64,000 nucleotides of DNA from Leifsonia shinshuensis (GCF_014217625.1 NZ_CP043641.1:124001-188000), one strand, 5' to 3'. Positions 28,822 through 37,934 are shown, counted from the first letter of the stretch. The notes: generated by a model from the sequence alone, not told the origin. Translations and numbers: made by a program.

Positions 28822-30003
28822 CTACTTGACCAGGATCGAGGTGAGCTGGCTGAGCGGCTCGCTCAGCGCGTTGACCGAGTCGGAGAGCTCCTTGACCTGG
28901 GCGGTCGTGAGCTGCGTGTAGCTCACGTAGCCGTCGCCCTCCTTGTACTGCGCGAGGAGCTTGTCGATCGTCGCGAACTCGCCGTCCAGCTTCGACGCCG
29001 CGCTCTTACCGGTCGCGCCCTTCTGGAGCAGCACCGCGCGCACGTTGCCGTAGGCGACCTCCGCGCCCTCGACGTTGGCCTTGAAGTCCCACAGGTCGGT
29101 GTGCGAGAAGGTCTCCTCCTCGCCCGTGATCTTGCTGCGCGAGACCTCCTCCATCAGGCCGCTGGCGCCGTTGGAGATCTGGTCGAGGCTGAGGGTGAAG
29201 TCCTTCGCGTAGACGAGGTCGTAGAGCCGCTGGGTGTCGGCGACGAGCTGGTCGCCGAGGGCCTTGCGGCCGGCGGCGTCGGAGGCCGTGAACCCGGCGG
29301 GCGCCCACAGGTCCTTCTCGATGCGGTGCCAGCCGGTCCAGTCCTGGCCCTGCTCGAGGTCGGCCTCGCGGAGGTCGAGCGCCGGGTCGATGTCGCCGAA
29401 CTGCTCGGCGGTCGGCTCGATCCGCTCGTAGAACGACCGCGCGGCGGGGTACTGGGCGCGCGCTGCCGCGTCGTCGCCGGCCTCGTAGGCCGCGGCGAAC
29501 GTCTTGGTGGCGGTCAGCAGCTGGCCGGTCTGGTCCTTGACGTAGCTGACGTAGTTGGTCACGGCCTGCGCGACCTGCTTGCTCTCGCTCGCGGACTTCG
29601 TGTCGCCGGCGCCCTTGGTCACGGTGAACGCCGCCAGCGAGGTCGGGTTGCCGACCATCCCCTTCTTGCAGGCGGTGAAGTAGCTGCCTTCGGCGAGCTG
29701 CACGACGTAGTTGACCGTGGTGCCCGGGCCGATGTTCTCCTTCTCGCCGGCGATCCGCAGCTTGTCCGGCGCGAGCACCTCGAACTCGTTGACGTCGGCG
29801 CCCGTGTTGGTGACCTGGAAGGTGATCGGGCCGGCGGGCGCCGTCGCGGTCTTCACCGTGCAGGAGCTGTCGGTCAGCGTGACCTCGATGGCCTCCGCCG
29901 TGGCGACGGCCTTGTTGGGGACGCAGCCGGTGAGGGCGAGCGCGACGGCGGCGGCGCCGGCCAGGGAGCCGGCGATCGGGCCGAGGTGACGGAGTCGGGG
30001 CAT
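28822..30003 (-). CDS. efeO: Iron-uptake lipoprotein EfeO (cupredoxin + M75 domain)
   Basis: EfeO is the extracytoplasmic metal-binding component that delivers iron to EfeU. It has 393 residues with lipobox LTGC. A cupredoxin-like domain (about 35-125; ITFQVTNTGADVNEFEVLAPDKL, GSYFTACKKGMVG) is followed by the helical M75 domain. The metal motif HxxExxLW reads HRIEKDLW. This is the full-length cupredoxin-bearing form. The gene lies between efeU and efeB in the same direction. Confidence 0.94.
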   Translation of the reverse strand: MPRLRHLGPIAGSLAGAAAVALALTGCVPNKAVATAEAIEVTLTDSSCTVKTATAPAGPITFQVTNTGADVNEFEVLAPDKLRIAGEKENIGPGTTVNYVVQLAEGSYFTACKKGMVGNPTSLAAFTVTKGAGDTKSASESKQVAQAVTNYVSYVKDQTGQLLTATKTFAAAYEAGDDAAARAQYPAARSFYERIEPTAEQFGDIDPALDLREADLEQGQDWTGWHRIEKDLWAPAGFTASDAAGRKALGDQLVADTQRLYDLVYAKDFTLSLDQISNGASGLMEEVSRSKITGEEETFSHTDLWDFKANVEGAEVAYGNVRAVLLQKGATGKSAASKLDGEFATIDKLLAQYKEGDGYVSYTQLTTAQVKELSDSVNALSEPLSQLTSILVK

Positions 30004-30060
30004 GGCGATGCTGTGCTTTCTGCTCTGTGGATGCTGTGTGGAGCGCGGCGGGGCCGCGGA

Positions 30061-30930
30061 TCAGGAGTGGACGGGCGTCCGCGGGGCCGGGGCGGACGGG
30101 GCCGCGGTGGTCTGCGCCGGCCGGGCGTGCGACGCGCGGTGCTGGCGCACGTAGAAGAACGCCACGACCACGATGTAGCCGACCCAGGCGATCACCTGGA
30201 ACCAGGTGGGCGACGGGTTGAAGTTGAGGATGCCGGCGAGTGCCGTGCCGTACCAGCTCGACGCCGGGATGATGCCGCTGATGTCGTAGGCGTGGATGCC
30301 GGCGCCGGGGATGACGCCCGCCTCCTGCAGGTCGCCGATGCCGTACGCGAGCACGCCGCCCGCGACGAGGATGAGGAACGCGCCCGTCCAGGTGAAGAAC
30401 GATCCGAGGTTGATCTTGACCATGCCGCGGTAGAGCAGGAAGCCCAGCACCGCCGCCGTGACGAGACCCAGGACCGCGCCGATGACCGGCTCCCAGCCGC
30501 CGCCGATGCTGGCGACGGTGGCCCAGACGAACAGCGCCGTCTCGATTCCCTCGCGGCCCACGCTCAGCATGGCGAGGATCACGACGCCCCAGCCCGCCCC
30601 GACGAGCACGGAGTCGAGCTTGCCCTGGAGAGTGGACTTCATGCTGCGGGCGGTCTTGCCCATCCAGAAGATCATCCAGGTGACGAAGCCGACCGCGATG
30701 AGCGACAGCGTGCCTCCGACGATCTCCTGCGCCTCGAAGCTGAGACCGTAGGGGCCCCAGGTGAGCAGCGCCCCGATCCCGAGCGGCACGACGAGCGCGA
30801 TGCCGACGCCGATCCACAGCTTGGAGAGGACGTCCGTGCGCCCGACCTTGACCACGTACGCGACGAGGATGGTGACGATGAGCGCCATTTCGAGGCCTTC
30901 GCGGAGGCCGATCAGGTAGTTCGCGAGCAC
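30061..30930 (-). CDS. efeU: Ferrous/ferric iron permease EfeU (FTR1 family)
   Basis: This is the 289-residue membrane permease of the Efe system. Its seven-helix FTR1 fold carries both iron-binding REGxE motifs: REGLE at residues 10-14 and REGIETALFVW in the fourth helix region. The start is GTG 30930 with AAGG upstream. A DtxR/IdeR-type box 31 bp upstream indicates repression in iron-replete cells. efeO follows after 57 bp. Confidence 0.95.
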   Translation of the reverse strand: MLANYLIGLREGLEMALIVTILVAYVVKVGRTDVLSKLWIGVGIALVVPLGIGALLTWGPYGLSFEAQEIVGGTLSLIAVGFVTWMIFWMGKTARSMKSTLQGKLDSVLVGAGWGVVILAMLSVGREGIETALFVWATVASIGGGWEPVIGAVLGLVTAAVLGFLLYRGMVKINLGSFFTWTGAFLILVAGGVLAYGIGDLQEAGVIPGAGIHAYDISGIIPASSWYGTALAGILNFNPSPTWFQVIAWVGYIVVVAFFYVRQHRASHARPAQTTAAPSAPAPRTPVHS

Positions 30931-30960
30931 AGAGGACCTTCGGATCGTCAGGTGGGGGAT

Positions 30961-30979
30961 GTTGGTAAGGCTAACCTTA
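30961..30979 (-). promoter_or_regulatory. Iron box (DtxR/IdeR-type operator) of efeUOB
   Basis: The minus-strand 19-mer TAAGGTTAGCCTTACCAAC matches 16 of 19 positions of the actinobacterial DtxR/IdeR consensus TWAGGTTAGSCTAACCTWA. The core GGTAAGG..CCTTACC is a 7-bp inverted repeat. Its place just before efeU fits iron-dependent repression. Confidence 0.85.
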
Positions 30980-31019
30980 CCTGCTCGACTCTAGAACACG
31001 TCCGGCCGATGTGTCCAGC

Positions 31020-31025
31020 TAGGAT
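31020..31025 (+). promoter_or_regulatory. -10 element for leaderless membrane-protein gene
   Basis: TAGGAT ends 6 nt before ATG 31032 and no Shine-Dalgarno sequence intervenes, predicting a leaderless mRNA. Confidence 0.5.
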
Positions 31026-31031
31026 TCGAGC

Positions 31032-31418
31032 ATGCTGAGCCGGATCGTCAACGCCGTCCTCCTGGTCGTCGCCGGAGCGGTGGTCGGCGGGATCGGGACG
31101 GTCGCGCAGCAGATCACCGTCACCTGGGGCGTGACCGTCCCGCTCGGGCTGATCGGCTCGCTGCTCTGCTTCACGGCCCTCCTGGTCGGTCTGCGGCTGC
31201 TCGGCGGCTCGCGCTGGCCGGCGCTGTGCGCGGCGCTCGGGGCGATCGTCGTCATCCTGCTTTTCACCCAGCAGAGCCCGGGCGGCTCGGTGCTGATCCC
31301 GAACAACCTGATCGGGCAGATCTGGCTGGTCGGGCCGATCCTCATCGCCGCGGTCGTCGTCGCGTGGCCGGACGTGCGCGGCGCCACGGCCGCCCGCGAG
31401 CGCCGGGCCTCCGCCTGA
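31032..31418 (+). CDS. Small four-helix membrane protein (possibly DUF6113)
   Basis: This 128-residue protein is almost wholly hydrophobic. It has four predicted transmembrane segments: IVNAVLLVVAGAVVGGIGTV, VPLGLIGSLLCFTALLVGLRLL, WPALCAALGAIVVILLF and IWLVGPILIAAVVVAWP. A short basic tail (TAARERRASA) follows. I do not recognise a function. Small membrane proteins of this kind are common beside ferredoxin and dapC in related actinobacteria. A DUF6113 assignment is a guess from memory. Confidence 0.75.
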   Translation: MLSRIVNAVLLVVAGAVVGGIGTVAQQITVTWGVTVPLGLIGSLLCFTALLVGLRLLGGSRWPALCAALGAIVVILLFTQQSPGGSVLIPNNLIGQIWLVGPILIAAVVVAWPDVRGATAARERRASA

Positions 31419-31491
31419 GCGCCGCGGCCTCGCGCCGAACGTCCTAAGCTAGGGGAGTAGCCTCCCGCCGTCCGAAGGGAACCGGAACCCA

Positions 31492-31812
31492 GTGACCTAC
31501 GTCATCGCCCTCCCGTGCGTCGATGTGAAAGACCGCGCCTGCATCGACGAGTGTCCCGTCGACTGCATCTACGAGGGCGAGCGCTCGCTGTACATCCACC
31601 CCGACGAATGCGTCGACTGCGGCGCGTGCGAGCCGGTGTGTCCGGTGGAGGCGATCTACTACGAGGACGACCTCCCCGAGGAGTGGGCCGACTACTACAA
31701 GGCCAACGTGGAGTTCTTCGACGACATCGGCTCGCCCGGCGGCGCCGCCAAGGTGGGCGTCATCGCGAAGGACCACCCGCTGATCTCCGCCCTGCCTCCG
31801 CAGGCGCACTGA
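31492..31812 (+). CDS. fdxA: Seven-iron ferredoxin FdxA
   Basis: This 106-residue electron carrier has [3Fe-4S] and [4Fe-4S] clusters. The ligand cysteines are at positions 9, 17, 21, 25, 40, 43, 46 and 50 ([37 protein letters not shown]). Cys13-equivalent spacing and the single stray cysteine match the actinobacterial seven-iron type. GTG 31492 is the only start before the first cluster. A likely -10 (TAAGCT, 31445-31450) lies upstream. dapC follows after 14 bp, as in many actinobacteria. Confidence 0.95.
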   Translation: MTYVIALPCVDVKDRACIDECPVDCIYEGERSLYIHPDECVDCGACEPVCPVEAIYYEDDLPEEWADYYKANVEFFDDIGSPGGAAKVGVIAKDHPLISALPPQAH

Positions 31813-31826
31813 CGTGGCGCGCTGAC

Positions 31827-32960
31827 GTGGCGCTCGGAGAGCTGCCCGACTACCCCTGGGACCTGATGGCGCCGTACGCGGCGCGCGCCAGGGCGGCCGT
31901 GCCGTTCGGCGACGAGTCGGGGATCGTCGACCTCTCGATCGGCTCCCCGGTCGACCCGACGCCCGCGCTGATCCGCGACGCGCTCGCCGAGGCGACCGAT
32001 GCGCACGCCTACCCGCAGACCGTCGGCACGCCCGCGCTCCGCGAGGCGATCGCCGCGTGGTTCGACCGCAGGCGCGGCGTCCCCGGTCTCGCGCCGGAGG
32101 ATGTCCTCCCGACCATCGGCTCCAAGGAGCTGGTCGCCTTCCTGCCGTTCTTCCTCGGGCTGGGCGACGGGGACGCCGTCGTGCATCCCCGCGCCGCCTA
32201 CCCGACCTACGCGATCGGCGCCGCGTTCGCCGGCGCGGAGGCCGTGGCGAGCGACGACCCGGCCGAGTGGCCGGAGAACACCCGCCTGGTCTGGCTGAAC
32301 AGCCCCGGCAACCCCGACGGCCGGGTGCTGACAGTCGACGAGCTGCGCGCGGCCGTGACCCGCGCCAGGGAGCTGGGGGCCGTCGTGGCCGGCGACGAAT
32401 GCTACGCCGAGCTCGGCTGGGACGCGCCGTGGGATGCCGCGCCGACCCCCAGCGTGCTCGACCCGCGCGTGGTCGGCGACGACCGCAGCGGCGTCCTCGC
32501 GGTCTACTCGCTCAGCAAGCAGTCGAACCTCGCCGGCTACCGGGCCGCGTTCATCGCCGGCGACCGTGCGCTGATCGCCCGGCTCACCACCGTGCGCAAG
32601 CACGCCGGGCTCATGCTGCCCTCCCCGTTGCAGGCCGCGATGGTCGTCGCGCTCGGCGACGACGCACACGTGGCCGAGCAGCGCGAGCGCTACCGGGCTC
32701 GGCGCGAACTGCTGAAGCCGGCCCTGGAGGCCGCGGGCTTCCGCGTCGACCGCAGCGAGGCCGGGCTGTACCTCTGGGCGACCGAGGGACGCGACGCCTG
32801 GGAGAGCATCGGCCGGCTCGCCGACCTCGGCATCCTGGCCGGTCCCGGCGTCTTCTACGGCGACCACTACCCGGAGCACGTGCGGCTGTCGCTGACGGCT
32901 TCGGACGAGCGGATCGCAGCGGCGGCCTCGCGCTTGCGCGCCTTTGGAGACACCCTCTAA
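31827..32960 (+). CDS. dapC: Succinyldiaminopimelate transaminase DapC
   Basis: This PLP aminotransferase converts N-succinyl-2-amino-6-ketopimelate to N-succinyl-LL-diaminopimelate for lysine and peptidoglycan. It has 377 residues and fold-type-I features: VVHPRAAYPTYAIGA, LNSPGNPDGRVL, AGDECYAELGW, the Schiff-base site YSLSKQSNLAGYR and a late Arg (VRLSLT). GTG 31827 follows a 13-bp duplication of the intergenic sequence. The fdxA-dapC pairing is typical for actinobacteria. dapB and dapA are elsewhere in the window. Confidence 0.94.
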   Translation: MALGELPDYPWDLMAPYAARARAAVPFGDESGIVDLSIGSPVDPTPALIRDALAEATDAHAYPQTVGTPALREAIAAWFDRRRGVPGLAPEDVLPTIGSKELVAFLPFFLGLGDGDAVVHPRAAYPTYAIGAAFAGAEAVASDDPAEWPENTRLVWLNSPGNPDGRVLTVDELRAAVTRARELGAVVAGDECYAELGWDAPWDAAPTPSVLDPRVVGDDRSGVLAVYSLSKQSNLAGYRAAFIAGDRALIARLTTVRKHAGLMLPSPLQAAMVVALGDDAHVAEQRERYRARRELLKPALEAAGFRVDRSEAGLYLWATEGRDAWESIGRLADLGILAGPGVFYGDHYPEHVRLSLTASDERIAAAASRLRAFGDTL

Positions 32961-33089
32961 AGGACCTTCCCCGCCTTTGCCCGATGCGACAGTTGCCGCA
33001 CGGGTTGGCTAGGCTGTACCAGCACGGCTTCACTGCGGCGTCGACACGATCGGCACGCGAAGCACCCCAATCCCACCCCAGGAGGCGTT

Positions 33090-34469
33090 GTGAGCGGACT
33101 CGGCACCGAGCAGGCCGGCACCGAGCAGGCCGGCACCGAGCAGACCGGTGCGGCGCAGCCGCAGACCGAGCAGCGCGGTCCCGCCCAGGAGGCCGCCGTC
33201 GCGGAGCTGCGCTATCCCGGCGGCGTCGCGGAGTTCCCGATCCTGCCGAGCACGCAGGGCGCGTCGAGCATCGACCTCTCCAGCCTGACCAAGCAGACCG
33301 GGCTCACCAGCCTCGACTACGGCTTCGTCAACACCGCCGCCACGCGGTCGGCGATCACCTACATCGACGGCGACGCGGGCATCCTGCGGTACCGCGGCTA
33401 CCCGATCGAGCAGGTCGCGGAGAACTCGACCTTCCTCGAGGTGGCCTGGCTGCTCATCCACGGCGAGCTGCCGACGCCGGCAGAGCTGGCGGAGTTCGAC
33501 GAGAAGATCCGCCGCCACACGCTGCTGCACGAGGACCTGCGCCGCTTCTTCAGCGCCCTCCCGCACGACGCGCACCCGATGTCGGTGCTCTCCAGCGCCG
33601 TCTCGGCGCTGTCGACCTTCTACCAGGACTCGCTCAGCGTCAGCGACCCGGAGCAGGTGGAGCTCTCGACCGTCCGCCTCCTCGCCAAGCTCCCCGTGAT
33701 CGCGGCCTACGCGCACAAGAAGAGCATCGGCCAGGCGTTCCTCTACCCGGACAACTCGTTGAGCTTCGTGGACAACTTCCTGCGGCTCAACTTCGGCACG
33801 CTGGCCGAGCCGTACGAGGTGAACCCGGTGCTCTCGCGGGCGCTCGAGCGCCTGCTCATCCTGCATGAGGACCACGAGCAGAACGCCTCCACCTCGACCG
33901 TCCGCCTCGTCGGCTCCACGCAGGCGAACCTGTTCGCCTCGGTCTCGGCCGGCATCAACGCGCTCTACGGCCCGCTGCACGGCGGCGCCAACGAGGCCGT
34001 CCTCCAGATGCTCGCGAACATCCGCGACTCCGGCGAGAGCGTGCAGAAGTTCGTGGAGCGGGTGAAGAACAAGGAGTCCGGCGTCAAGCTCATGGGCTTC
34101 GGGCACCGGGTCTACAAGAACTTCGACCCGCGCGCCAAGCTCGTCAAGCAGTCCGCCGACGAGGTGCTGGCCGCCCTCGGCGTGCACGACCCGCTGCTCG
34201 ACATCGCGAAGGAGCTCGAGGAGGTCGCGCTCGCGGACCAGTACTTCGTGGACCGCCGCCTCTACCCGAACGTCGACTTCTACACCGGCGTGATCTACAA
34301 GGCGATGGGCTTCCCGACCCGGATGTTCACCGTCCTGTTCGCGATCGGCCGCCTCCCGGGCTGGATCGCCCACTGGCGCGAGATGACGCAGGACCCGAGC
34401 ACCAAGATCGGCCGCCCGCAGCAGCTCTACGTCGGCGACGGCGAGCGCAACTGGCCGACCGCGCGCTGA
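33090..34469 (+). CDS. gltA: Citrate synthase
   Basis: Citrate synthase condenses acetyl-CoA with oxaloacetate at TCA entry. It has 459 residues. The first ~37 are an Ala/Gly/Gln-rich extension with a pentapeptide repeat. The canonical enzyme follows: the AGILRYRGYPIEQ region, LYGPLHGGANEAVLQML and the catalytic-His region MGFGHRVYKNFDPRA, then the Asp-containing VDFYTGVIYKAMGFP. GTG 33090 has AGGAGG 4 nt upstream, which fixes the start before the repeat. It is convergent with the acylase gene, 19 bp apart. Confidence 0.95.
   Translation: MSGLGTEQAGTEQAGTEQTGAAQPQTEQRGPAQEAAVAELRYPGGVAEFPILPSTQGASSIDLSSLTKQTGLTSLDYGFVNTAATRSAITYIDGDAGILRYRGYPIEQVAENSTFLEVAWLLIHGELPTPAELAEFDEKIRRHTLLHEDLRRFFSALPHDAHPMSVLSSAVSALSTFYQDSLSVSDPEQVELSTVRLLAKLPVIAAYAHKKSIGQAFLYPDNSLSFVDNFLRLNFGTLAEPYEVNPVLSRALERLLILHEDHEQNASTSTVRLVGSTQANLFASVSAGINALYGPLHGGANEAVLQMLANIRDSGESVQKFVERVKNKESGVKLMGFGHRVYKNFDPRAKLVKQSADEVLAALGVHDPLLDIAKELEEVALADQYFVDRRLYPNVDFYTGVIYKAMGFPTRMFTVLFAIGRLPGWIAHWREMTQDPSTKIGRPQQLYVGDGERNWPTAR
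33102..33146 (+). repeat. 15-bp in-frame tandem repeat (3 copies) in gltA
   Basis: GGCACCGAGCAGGCC occurs at 33102 and 33117, with a third copy at 33132 differing by one base. It encodes GTEQA-GTEQA-GTEQT. It lies in the N-terminal extension ahead of the conserved enzyme. Confidence 0.9.
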
Positions 34470-34488
34470 ACGGACGACTCCGCCGCCG

Positions 34489-37107
34489 TCACGGCTTCAG
34501 CGTGAGCGTCTGATCCGCCGCCGCGCGGACGGCCTTCGCCGTGAACGGCCACGGCCGGGTCTGCCCGACCGCCCACAGCCGCGCCTGATCGGCGTAGTGG
34601 GAGTCGAACGCGTGGCCTGACGCGCCCGTGAGGTTGATCCAGGTGCTGCGGTCGAAGTCGCCGAGGTCGACCACCATCCGCATCGACGGAGCGCGGTCCA
34701 CCTGGTAGCCGACCGAGGCGTCCCAGCCGGTGGCGTCCACGACGCTCGACCCGCCGCCGAGCGGATACGGCCCGCGGTTGAACAGCCACTCGATCGGCGC
34801 GACACCGGAGGACCCGAAGGACGCGTTGGTGAGCTCCAGCGTGTGCAGGCGGTCCCAGCGCCAGCCTTTCGGGTCGCCGCCGAGCATGCCCTGGGTCTCT
34901 TTCCAGGCCTGGTTCGCCGCGTACTCGATCATGTCGTCCCGGTCGAGCGTGCCGAGCCTGCTGTCCGCCCACCACGCGGAGTCCGGCTGCTTCACGAGGT
35001 TCTGGACGACCTGGAACCAGCGGTCGCCGCCGGCCGGCTGCGCGTCCGCCGGGATCTTGCGGCCGAACGCGTCCGCCAGCAGGTCCTTCCAGAACACTGC
35101 GTAGTACGCGGCTGCGGCGCTGTCGCCGTCGTCGTGGTAGTTCCAGCCGCGCAGCAGCGCCGCTCCCTTGGCGGCGCCCGTGGTCTGGTCGGCCTTCTCG
35201 CCCACGGCGACGATCAACGGGGCGAGCGTGGCCGCACTGGCGTCGTAGGTGTCGGCCTGGATGGCGGACATGTCCTTCGATGTCACCTTGTGTCCCGCGT
35301 CGAGGAGCTTCGTCAGGCGCAGCTGGATCTGGTTGGCCCGGTAGCCGGCATCCCAGTCCCGCGTGATCATCGCGGGGAAGTCCGCGCCGACGGCGGCGTT
35401 GTTGGCCGTCACGATGTACCCGCTCGGCGGGTTGAGGATGCTCGGGAGCTGATCGTAGGGGATCGTGCCGACCCAGCCGTACTCGCTGGTCCAGCCGGGC
35501 TCCGGCATCGTTCCGTCGCCCTTCGCCCGGATCGGGATGAGGCCGGGGGCCTGGTAGCCGATGTTGCCGTCCACGTCGGCGTAGAGCAGGTTCTGCGACG
35601 GCACCTGGAACGAGGCGGCCGCCGCGCGGAAGCTCGTCCAGTCGTGGGCGGTGTCGAAGGCGAAGATCGCGTTCGCCGTTGGACCGGGCGTCAGCGCCGT
35701 CCACTGCAGGGAGAGCTGGAACTGCTGTGCAGGGACGCCGAACTTGCCCGCCTGGTCCTTCGCGATCGCCTCGTAGCCGTCGCTGAGGTCGGTGATGATC
35801 GGGCCGTGCCGGGTCGAGCGCACCGTGATCCGGACGTCCGGGCCTCCGGCGACCTTGATCGTCTCGTGCCGGATCGTGAGCGGCACCTGCGCGCCGTCGT
35901 ACTCGTAGGTGTCGCCGGTGACCTTCTCGACGTAGAGGTCGGCGACATCCGGTCCCAGGTTGGTGAATCCCCAGGCGATCCTCGCGTTGTGCCCGATGAT
36001 GACGCCCGGGAGTCCCGAGAAGCTGAAGCCGGCGACGTCGAACGGGCAGGCGGCGTCGACGACCGCGCAGTGCAGGCCGATCTGGTACCAGACCGAGGGC
36101 ATCACCACGCCGAGGTGCGGGTCGTTGGCGAGCAGTGGCTTGCCGGTCGCGGTGTGGGCGCCGGAGACGACCCAGGAGTTGGAGCCGATGTCGTCGCCGG
36201 CCGGGCCCATCAGGGTGGGGAGGGCGTCGAGGCTGGCGGCGACCTGCTCCAGCCGGTTCTGATACTGCGCGGTGGGCACGTCGGCGAGGGCTGCCGTCGC
36301 GTCCGCGTCGTCCGCGGAGGCGGAGGCGGAGGCCTTCGACCCGGCCGGTGCAGCGTCCGGCGTCACCGTCGTGGGCGACCCGCCGCCGAGCGAGGTGATC
36401 GTCGGCCGCGCGCTGTAGTCGTAGGCGGGATGCAGCTCGGCGACCTGCTGGGGCGTCAGCTTGGTGGACAGGAGCGCGCGGTCGATCTCGTCCTCCAGGT
36501 TGGAGCGCAGGTCCCACGCCATCGCCTTGAGCCAGGCGACCGAGTCGGCGGGTGTCCACTTCGCCGGGTGGTACCCGGGGTTCTGGATGCCGAGGACCGC
36601 GTACTCCAGCGACAGCTCCGCCCCGGAGTGCGCGGCCAGGTAGGCGTTCACGCCGTCGGCGTAGTCCTGGTAGTAGCGCAGCGAGGTCTTGTCGAGCTGC
36701 TTCACCTCCTGCTCGGCGACCTGCCGCCAGCCGAGCGTGCGGATGAATGTGTCGGTCGGGATCTGGCTGGCCCCGAACAACTCGGAGAGCCGGCCGGAGG
36801 TGACGTGCCGGCGGAAGTCCATCTCCCAGAACCGGTCCTGCGCGTGCACGTAGCCCTGCGCGCGGAACAGGTCGTCGGCGGTGCGTGCCGTGATCTGCGG
36901 GACGCCGGCGGAGTCGCGCAGGACGGTCACCGGCGCGGTCAGGCTGCTGAGCGTCAGCGAGCCGGAGGTCTGCGGGAACGACCGGGTGACCGTCCACACC
37001 GCGAGGCCGCCGGCCAGGAGGGCGAGGACGAGCAGCACGGCGAGGGTGACTCCGAGGGTCCGCAGCACGCGATGGTGCAGCCGCAGCCGGGGAGTGTCGT
37101 CGCCCAC
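34489..37107 (-). CDS. Penicillin acylase family (Ntn-hydrolase) membrane-anchored amidase
   Basis: This 872-residue Ntn-hydrolase is a precursor that self-cleaves. An N-terminal transmembrane helix (LGVTLAVLLVLALLAGGLAVW) anchors it outside the cell. The alpha part includes YVHAQDRFWEMDFRRH. The cleavage and nucleophile motif is DDIGSNSWVVSG, with Ser309 the new N-terminus after Gly308. It is followed by NDPHLGVVMPSVWYQIG. Between residues 245 and 280 a Ser/Ala/Asp spacer separates the two subunits. The family hydrolyses beta-lactam side chains or N-acyl homoserine lactones; the natural substrate is not predictable. GTG 37107 has GGGAGGG upstream. The TetR gene lies upstream on the same strand. 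Confidence 0.92.
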   Translation of the reverse strand: MGDDTPRLRLHHRVLRTLGVTLAVLLVLALLAGGLAVWTVTRSFPQTSGSLTLSSLTAPVTVLRDSAGVPQITARTADDLFRAQGYVHAQDRFWEMDFRRHVTSGRLSELFGASQIPTDTFIRTLGWRQVAEQEVKQLDKTSLRYYQDYADGVNAYLAAHSGAELSLEYAVLGIQNPGYHPAKWTPADSVAWLKAMAWDLRSNLEDEIDRALLSTKLTPQQVAELHPAYDYSARPTITSLGGGSPTTVTPDAAPAGSKASASASADDADATAALADVPTAQYQNRLEQVAASLDALPTLMGPAGDDIGSNSWVVSGAHTATGKPLLANDPHLGVVMPSVWYQIGLHCAVVDAACPFDVAGFSFSGLPGVIIGHNARIAWGFTNLGPDVADLYVEKVTGDTYEYDGAQVPLTIRHETIKVAGGPDVRITVRSTRHGPIITDLSDGYEAIAKDQAGKFGVPAQQFQLSLQWTALTPGPTANAIFAFDTAHDWTSFRAAAASFQVPSQNLLYADVDGNIGYQAPGLIPIRAKGDGTMPEPGWTSEYGWVGTIPYDQLPSILNPPSGYIVTANNAAVGADFPAMITRDWDAGYRANQIQLRLTKLLDAGHKVTSKDMSAIQADTYDASAATLAPLIVAVGEKADQTTGAAKGAALLRGWNYHDDGDSAAAAYYAVFWKDLLADAFGRKIPADAQPAGGDRWFQVVQNLVKQPDSAWWADSRLGTLDRDDMIEYAANQAWKETQGMLGGDPKGWRWDRLHTLELTNASFGSSGVAPIEWLFNRGPYPLGGGSSVVDATGWDASVGYQVDRAPSMRMVVDLGDFDRSTWINLTGASGHAFDSHYADQARLWAVGQTRPWPFTAKAVRAAADQTLTLKP

Positions 37108-37204
37108 GTCGCCCTCCCGTCGGATCCGCCGGGACGTCGCGCCCGCGTCTTCGGACTCTAACCCACGCGGGTGTCGTATCGAAGAGGAATCACGCGCTCG
37201 GAAG

Positions 37205-37861
37205 TCAGCGGGAGGTCAGCGCCGCCCAGGCCATCCGCTCCAGCACCGGGCGCACCGAGGCGTCGGCGGTGTGCGCCGCGCCGACCCGCGCGGAGTGCGG
37301 GGTGGAGTTGATCAGGCCGAACGTCGCCTGCACGCGCACGCGCAGCTCGTCGTCGGCGAGCGACGGGTGCAGCTCGCCGAGCACGCGCATCCACAGCTCG
37401 ATGTAGCGGCGCTGCAGGGTGCGCACCGCCCGGCGGTCCTCGGGGGCGAGGGCGTCGAGGTCGCGGTCCTGCACGCGGATGGTGTCGGCCTCGGTCAGCG
37501 CGAAGTCCACGTGGAAGGCGATCAGGCCGCGCAGAGCGCCCGCGGGGTCGGCGGCCTCCCGCACGACACCGTCGCCGCCGTCGAGGAGGTTCTCACTGAC
37601 GCCGATCAGGAGGGCGGCGAGAACGGCCTGCTTGGAAGCGAAGTGCCGGTAGACGGCCGGGCCGCTGACGCCGGCGGCGGCGCCGAGGTCTTCGATCGAG
37701 ACGCCGTTGAAGCCGCGCTCGGCGAACTTGCCCGCTGCGGCCTCCAGCAGCGCTGCGCGCCGGTCGGCCTTCGCCTGACTGCGCTGGGTCGGGCGGGCGA
37801 GCGGATCCGCCGGTACGGTCTCGGTCATCTCGATGGGACTCCCAGGTGCTGGGCTGGACAT
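37205..37861 (-). CDS. TetR-family regulator, probable repressor of leucine-degradation operon
   Basis: This 218-residue TetR protein has an N-terminal HTH (ALLEAAAGKFAERGFNGVSIEDLGAAAGVSGPAVYRHFASKQAVLAALL) and a ligand domain. The longest frame starts at 37861, but Met12 (37828) has GGGAG about 10 nt upstream and leaves the operator region free, so 207 residues is likely. It is divergent from the acyl-CoA carboxylase operon, with two palindromic operators in the 73-bp gap. TetR regulators adjacent to liu-type operons respond to acyl-CoA intermediates; the ligand here is inferred. Confidence 0.88.
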   Translation of the reverse strand: MSSPAPGSPIEMTETVPADPLARPTQRSQAKADRRAALLEAAAGKFAERGFNGVSIEDLGAAAGVSGPAVYRHFASKQAVLAALLIGVSENLLDGGDGVVREAADPAGALRGLIAFHVDFALTEADTIRVQDRDLDALAPEDRRAVRTLQRRYIELWMRVLGELHPSLADDELRVRVQATFGLINSTPHSARVGAAHTADASVRPVLERMAWAALTSR

Positions 37862-37864
37862 TCG

Positions 37865-37909
37865 GGTTAACGAACACTAACCTAAATTCGAGTTAGTGAC
37901 CACTAACTC
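37865..37909. promoter_or_regulatory. Twin TetR operators between regulator and liu-type operon
   Basis: GAGTTAGTGACCACTAACTC (37890-37909) is a perfect 9-bp inverted repeat around a 2-bp centre. GGTTAACGAACACTAACC (37865-37882) is a less perfect copy with the same TTA..TAA arms. Together they fill the divergent region between the TetR gene and the carboxylase operon. Confidence 0.75.
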
Positions 37910-37934
37910 ATGTCGATGAGGACACAGGAGCACG

